Of a stretch of DNA of 64,000 nt, positions 60,215-64,000 are shown one piece after another (within the stretch, counting starts at the first letter, position 1; every line of letters starts with the position of its first letter). Source of the DNA: Bacteroidales bacterium UBA6267. GTDB lineage: Bacteria; Bacteroidota; Bacteroidia; Bacteroidales; UBA1556. The notes under the pieces were generated by a model. That model searched no databases. It was not told where the DNA came from and worked only from the letters and a program-made list of their open reading frames with translations. The stretch spans positions 14,032-78,031 of the forward strand of contig DJVB01000026.1 of assembly GCA_002440745.1 (NCBI GenBank). The letters run 5' to 3'. The translations under genes were made by a program, and so were the position numbers.

Positions 60215-61783
60215 CTATATCGTAATCTTTTTAACCGTGTAGCTGTCCTTAGTAGAAACATGAAGGATAAATACTCCTGATGAAATATTCGATAGATTAA
60301 AGGTTTGGTTATTAACACCTTCATTGCACAAGAAATCTTTTTCCATGACCAGTTTGCCGCTTAAGTCATACAGTTGCATTCGTGCTTGAGTATTATTGGC
60401 CGAGTTTAGTGTTAGAAATAGCTCTTTATTAGAAATGTAGTTGTGAATAATTGATAATGAAGTATTTTCATAAGAAACCGATATGGTTTTTGAAAAATTT
60501 GTTTTGCCATCAATATCTTTTTGAATCAATCTATAGTATAGCACACCATTTGAGTTTGGATAATCTGTATGTCTATAAACATTCTGATTTCTGTCTAATT
60601 GTTTTATCTGATAAATGTCTGTAAAAAATTGATTATCACTTGATCTTTGAAGAATAAAATGGCCATCATAGTAGGTATTAGCAGTAATCCATGATAATTC
60701 AATTGATTTGCCTGTTTGTTTAGACGAAAAATCCCACAAATCTATGGGCAATGTTGATTCATCAATTTCAGGTAAATTTCCTGAAAATGGATAGTTATGA
60801 ATTTCTACTCCGCCACCGGTGTGATTAAAATTTCCCCCAGTTAAAAACCTGCCGTGTAGGTTTCCGGTGAGAGTTGTTGTTGCAGAAGTAAGTGGAACAA
60901 GTACCGACCCGTCTATTTCTCCTGATAATGAAACCGAAGTTGCTTCATAGAAGTTTAGCAATACATATTCTCTGCTAATACCTGTTATATAGCCGCTTAT
61001 ACTCCATGTACGTGTTGTACCTGCTATGTTAATTAGTACTGTGGCGCCGGAAGGAATATTAGTGAAATCAATGCCCCAACCACTTATGTTTTCATTAATG
61101 TTAAAGACTTGAGGATTAGATGTTCCATCACCATTAAAAGTATATGTTCCCCATGAATTTGATATGGTTCCGGTATTTGATTCTTCTTTAAAAGTGATTG
61201 ATCTTAAATATAAATAATCATTAACCATAGAAAAATCAATTCCTACATTGGAAAGGCCAACGCCGGTTTGTGTAAAATCATAAACACTGTATGCCTGTCC
61301 TATATTTGTTGTGCCTAAAAGACTTCCTCCAATAATGGCATCACCACCGATATAATTAGTTTGATTACCGCTCACATTTCCTCCAACAATAAGATTGTCA
61401 TCGTCGAAGTTATTTGTAGCCCAACTATCTGTAAAATCTTGAGGTCCAACAACCTGACTACCTCCTCCTGAAGCCCCTATGGTATAGCTTGATTTTTCAA
61501 GGATTAGGTTTCCTCCAACAGCCAATTTTCCTTCAGTTTCACCCCCTCCAGTGGCGGGCACATAAAAATTGCCACCAACATAAGCACTAAATGCTTTGTC
61601 GAAATAGGTGTAGGGATAGGGAGCCCCCAATGGTACTGCTGGATAAGATGGAGGACAATTTCCGGCCATACAACCACTAAAATAGTCGCCAAGATTATCT
61701 CCATCTCCGGTGATTTGCGAAAAAGCGGGGTGGAAGAAGAATAGTAATACCACCAATAATAAAAAGGTTTTGTTGTTTAACAT
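60215..61783 (-). CDS. Secreted choice-of-anchor-A protein with T9SS sorting domain
   Basis: A 522-residue exported protein. The signal peptide is residues 1-22 (ending HPAFSQ). Residues about 25-330 carry the choice-of-anchor-A domain, recognisable by its repeated glycine motifs such as FSAYVGGNFYVP, GKLAVGGNLIL, DNLIVGGNVSG and YIGGDAIIGGSL. A fibronectin-like region follows (about 345-440, with FILQRSSDNQFF) and then a type A sorting domain (from about 450, with RMQLYDLSGKLV and SGVFILHV). The domain name comes from its occurrence with various surface-anchoring tails. Function unknown. Confidence 0.86.
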   Translation of the reverse strand: MLNNKTFLLLVVLLFFFHPAFSQITGDGDNLGDYFSGCMAGNCPPSYPAVPLGAPYPYTYFDKAFSAYVGGNFYVPATGGGETEGKLAVGGNLILEKSSYTIGASGGGSQVVGPQDFTDSWATNNFDDDNLIVGGNVSGNQTNYIGGDAIIGGSLLGTTNIGQAYSVYDFTQTGVGLSNVGIDFSMVNDYLYLRSITFKEESNTGTISNSWGTYTFNGDGTSNPQVFNINENISGWGIDFTNIPSGATVLINIAGTTRTWSISGYITGISREYVLLNFYEATSVSLSGEIDGSVLVPLTSATTTLTGNLHGRFLTGGNFNHTGGGVEIHNYPFSGNLPEIDESTLPIDLWDFSSKQTGKSIELSWITANTYYDGHFILQRSSDNQFFTDIYQIKQLDRNQNVYRHTDYPNSNGVLYYRLIQKDIDGKTNFSKTISVSYENTSLSIIHNYISNKELFLTLNSANNTQARMQLYDLSGKLVMEKDFLCNEGVNNQTFNLSNISSGVFILHVSTKDSYTVKKITI

Positions 61784-61839
61784 GGCAATTTATGGTTTTA
61801 AAATATTGTTGCTTAAATAATTAATGGCGAAATAGTTGG

Positions 61840-61847
61840 CAAATGTA
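61840..61847 (-). promoter_or_regulatory. -7 promoter element for the choice-of-anchor-A gene
   Basis: TACATTTG on the minus strand, 56 bases before the ATG at 61783. Confidence 0.35.
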
Positions 61848-61954
61848 ACTGTATTTAAGTTTATTTGATGTTAATTATAATTAATAGTTATCATAATAAA
61901 TTTTAGGATTTTAGAAGTATAAGAGATTTCAAACTAAACATGGATTTCTTTATC

Positions 61955-61962
61955 TATTTTTG
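61955..61962 (+). promoter_or_regulatory. -7 promoter element 5 bases before the GTG of the Ig-like lipoprotein gene
   Basis: TATTTTTG, exact consensus, five bases before the GTG at 61968. It predicts a leaderless message starting at or beside the GTG. Confidence 0.5.
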
Positions 61963-61967
61963 CAGCC

Positions 61968-63677
61968 GTGAATAGAATAATCAGATATAGTTTATTTTTT
62001 GGGTTTTTGCTCTTGATTAGCGGATGTGCTACAGTTGTGCCGCCCGAAGGTGGGCCTAAGGACTCGACGCCTCCGATGCCAGTTAATTATTCCCCACAGA
62101 ATAAAGTTCGCAACTATAAAGGTCAGAAGATTGAAATACGATTTGATGAGTTTATTGAGTTGAAAGACTTAAATAATCAATTGGTGGTTTCCCCCGCCAT
62201 GCCCGAAGACCCTGATATCTCAGTCAAAGGTAAGAAACTGATTATCAAACCTCCCGACTCCCTTGAAAAAAATACAACCTATACCATATTTCTTGGAAAT
62301 GCCGTTGTGAACTATACCGAAGGTTTACCTGCCGGAAATTTTCAATATGTGTTGGCTACCGGTGCTGAGTTGGATTCATTGCGGATTCGTGGAACATTGA
62401 GGAGTGCTTTCAACCTTAAACCTGCTGATGGCGTTTTGGTGATGCTTTATAAAAATGCTAACGATTCTACACCTTATAAAGAACGGCCTTATTATTTGTC
62501 GAAAACTTATGGAAATGGCGCTTTTGTTCTCGATAATTTGTCCGAAGGAAACTATCTGATATTTGCTCTTAAAGATTTAAATTCCAATTATTTATACGAC
62601 CAACCTACCGAAGAAATCGCCTTTTTGGATTCTCTGATTATTCCAGCTCCTGTGAAACCGAAAGAGGATACCTTAGACCTAATTCATCCTGTTATTCTTG
62701 ATATGTTTCTTTTCACAGAAATCGCCAAGAAACAAGTCATCAGTTCGGGAAAAGTCTTAGCCGAAAATCACCTTTTACTCACTTTTTCCAAACCTGCCGA
62801 AAACCTTACACTTGAGCCGGTGGATTTTCCAACCATAGAAGGGTGGAGTTATAAGGTTTGGAATAGCCATCGAGATAGTTTAGACTTATGGCTAATTGGC
62901 TCTATGCCCGATACGCTTTTCTTAAAAATTTCTGAAAATCAGCAAGTTTTGGATACAATGAGATTTGTGCTTCGCAAACCAAAAACGGAGCAAGGTCGCC
63001 GAAATCGCCGAAATGACACAAAACTTCCTGACGTTGAAAAAGATGACTCGGCGAAAATTTTAATTACTCGTTTGAAAATTGCAAATGGTGGAGCTGAGGT
63101 TGACTTTTTCGGAAATCCTTTTATTCGATTTTTAACCCCGATTCGGTCTGTGAATACTGATAAAATTCAGCTATTTAAACTTGTCGATACAATAAAAACA
63201 CCCATTCCTTTGACTATCGACACAAATAGTTTGGCCACAAAAGCAAAATTGACCTTAAAGGCAGAATTAGAAGAATCGGCAAAATATAGCATCTTCATAC
63301 CTGATTCAGCAGTTTACGACATTTTTGGGAATACAAACGACACTGCGGATTTTAGTTTTGTGACAACCAAAAAGCGCAACTATGGCAGTTTGAGAATAGC
63401 TGTAAATCACACGTTTGCAGAACCAATTCTGATTCAACTTCTTAATGATAAAGATGCTTTGATTCATCAGGTTGAGCTCACGGATTCGATTATATTTTTT
63501 CCTTTTTTAAAGCCCGGAAACTATAAAATCAAAGCCATTCTTGATAAAAACAATAATAAGAAATGGGATACCGGTGATTATCAAAAAAAACAACTTCCGG
63601 AGAGAGTCTTTTATATGAATGAAGCATTGAATATCCGTGCTAATTGGGATGTGGAGCAGCGATGGATTATTGAATAG
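61968..63677 (+). CDS. Ig-like (SbsA_Ig/Big_5-type) lipoprotein
   Basis: A 569-residue lipoprotein common in Bacteroidota. The signal peptide ends in a lipobox at C20 (LLISGC). The first domain (about 30-130) is a Big_5/SbsA Ig-like module (PPEGGPKDSTPPMPVNYSP, then IRFDEFIELKDLN and LIIKPPDSLEKNTTYTIFLG). A carboxypeptidase-regulatory-like stretch (about 140-210) and a second Ig-like module (about 360-460) follow. The start codon is GTG; the only alternative starts would remove the positively charged n-region. Function unknown, probably outer-membrane or surface-exposed. Confidence 0.86.
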   Translation: MNRIIRYSLFFGFLLLISGCATVVPPEGGPKDSTPPMPVNYSPQNKVRNYKGQKIEIRFDEFIELKDLNNQLVVSPAMPEDPDISVKGKKLIIKPPDSLEKNTTYTIFLGNAVVNYTEGLPAGNFQYVLATGAELDSLRIRGTLRSAFNLKPADGVLVMLYKNANDSTPYKERPYYLSKTYGNGAFVLDNLSEGNYLIFALKDLNSNYLYDQPTEEIAFLDSLIIPAPVKPKEDTLDLIHPVILDMFLFTEIAKKQVISSGKVLAENHLLLTFSKPAENLTLEPVDFPTIEGWSYKVWNSHRDSLDLWLIGSMPDTLFLKISENQQVLDTMRFVLRKPKTEQGRRNRRNDTKLPDVEKDDSAKILITRLKIANGGAEVDFFGNPFIRFLTPIRSVNTDKIQLFKLVDTIKTPIPLTIDTNSLATKAKLTLKAELEESAKYSIFIPDSAVYDIFGNTNDTADFSFVTTKKRNYGSLRIAVNHTFAEPILIQLLNDKDALIHQVELTDSIIFFPFLKPGNYKIKAILDKNNNKKWDTGDYQKKQLPERVFYMNEALNIRANWDVEQRWIIE

Positions 63678-63890
63678 TTTTCAATTTTAAAAAATCTAAT
63701 CAAAATTATTTTTGAAAAAACCTGTATTTCAAGTATATATGAAGATTACAAATATATAAGTATAATGGCCAGTTCTTGAAATCGGAAATTAATAGGCAAC
63801 TCATTTGTAAAACTAAATCTTGTGGAAGTGATTTTATTTATAAAATTTTGATTTTTTGTTTAAATTAACGTGATAGAAAACAAAATTTGT
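63678..63890. other. AT-rich intergenic region near the right edge
   Basis: About 210 bases (300 to the next start codon) with no supportable gene and no clear terminator. It ends in the promoter of the next gene. Confidence 0.4.
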
Positions 63891-63898
63891 TATTTTTG
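63891..63898 (+). promoter_or_regulatory. -7 promoter element for the gene at the right edge
   Basis: TATTTTTG, exact consensus, 79 bases before the ATG at 63978. Confidence 0.4.
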
Positions 63899-63977
63899 TC
63901 CACCTTAAACGATTTAGATGTTTGAAATAGCACAATCATTAAATTAACCATATTTATTTATACTTAATTTTCTATTT

Positions 63978-64000
63978 ATGAAAAGAGGAATTTTTACGCT
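63978..64000 (+). CDS. Start of a gene cut off by the right edge
   Basis: ATG followed by seven full codons (MKRGIFT...) runs off the window. The basic N-terminus fits the start of a signal peptide, and a promoter box lies upstream. Nothing more can be said about it. Confidence 0.4.

Overview
This window is a low-GC stretch of a chromosome from a member of the Bacteroidota. Several features point there independently: an LpxC-FabZ fusion, SprE/PorW (a lipoprotein of the type IX secretion system, T9SS), five secreted proteins ending in T9SS-type C-terminal sorting domains, DUF4159 and DUF3098 proteins, a GGGPS-family enzyme next to a phosphopantetheinyl transferase, and many start sites preceded by the Bacteroidota -7 promoter element TAnnTTTG. 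Shine-Dalgarno sequences are largely absent, as usual in this phylum. I cannot name a genus.

Layout. 1-4223: 5' part of malic enzyme, ruvC, and a two-gene operon (flippase-like membrane protein plus family 2 glycosyltransferase). 4385-9530: an AT-rich accessory segment with a MntA/HepT toxin-antitoxin locus whose toxin is broken by two stops, a ParD antitoxin with a truncated ParE, a phospholipase-D-like protein carrying a predicted E2/UBC-like C-terminal domain, a small coupled ORF, and a large membrane-anchored TPR protein. 9661-14253: housekeeping genes transcribed in the order ftsX, DUF3098, uppP, truB, queA, ispD. 14502-16497: frr, a DUF4159 protein, rsmE. 16830-32754: secreted T9SS cargo, rplY, a polysaccharide deacetylase, efp, an lpxD paralogue, sprE, a Ca2+-type P-ATPase and further cargo. 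32761-38971: an MDR oxidoreductase, clpS, dxs, rseP, dxr. 39081-45230: ABC ATPase, lpxA, lpxC-fabZ, lpxD and an S9 peptidase. 45445-52839: GGGPS-family enzyme, phosphopantetheinyl transferase, S8 protease, small membrane and lipoprotein genes, a TPR protein and radA. 52896-64000: aminotransferase, OsmC protein, BNR-type cargo, YfcC-type transporter, HMG-CoA lyase, polyprenol-phosphate mannosyltransferase-like enzyme, choice-of-anchor-A cargo, an Ig-like lipoprotein and the start of one more gene.

How it fits together. Most genes serve the envelope. The MEP isoprenoid pathway (dxs, dxr, ispD) feeds undecaprenyl phosphate recycling (uppP) and probably the GGGPS-type enzyme. The lipid A genes build the outer membrane. 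SprE and the sorting-domain proteins represent T9SS export. The most unusual stretch is 4.4-9.5 kb. Two decayed toxin-antitoxin pairs lie beside a PLD/E2-like fusion and a membrane TPR protein, which resembles a defence or plasmid-maintenance island. I see no integrase, transposase, tRNA, rRNA or CRISPR array anywhere in the window.
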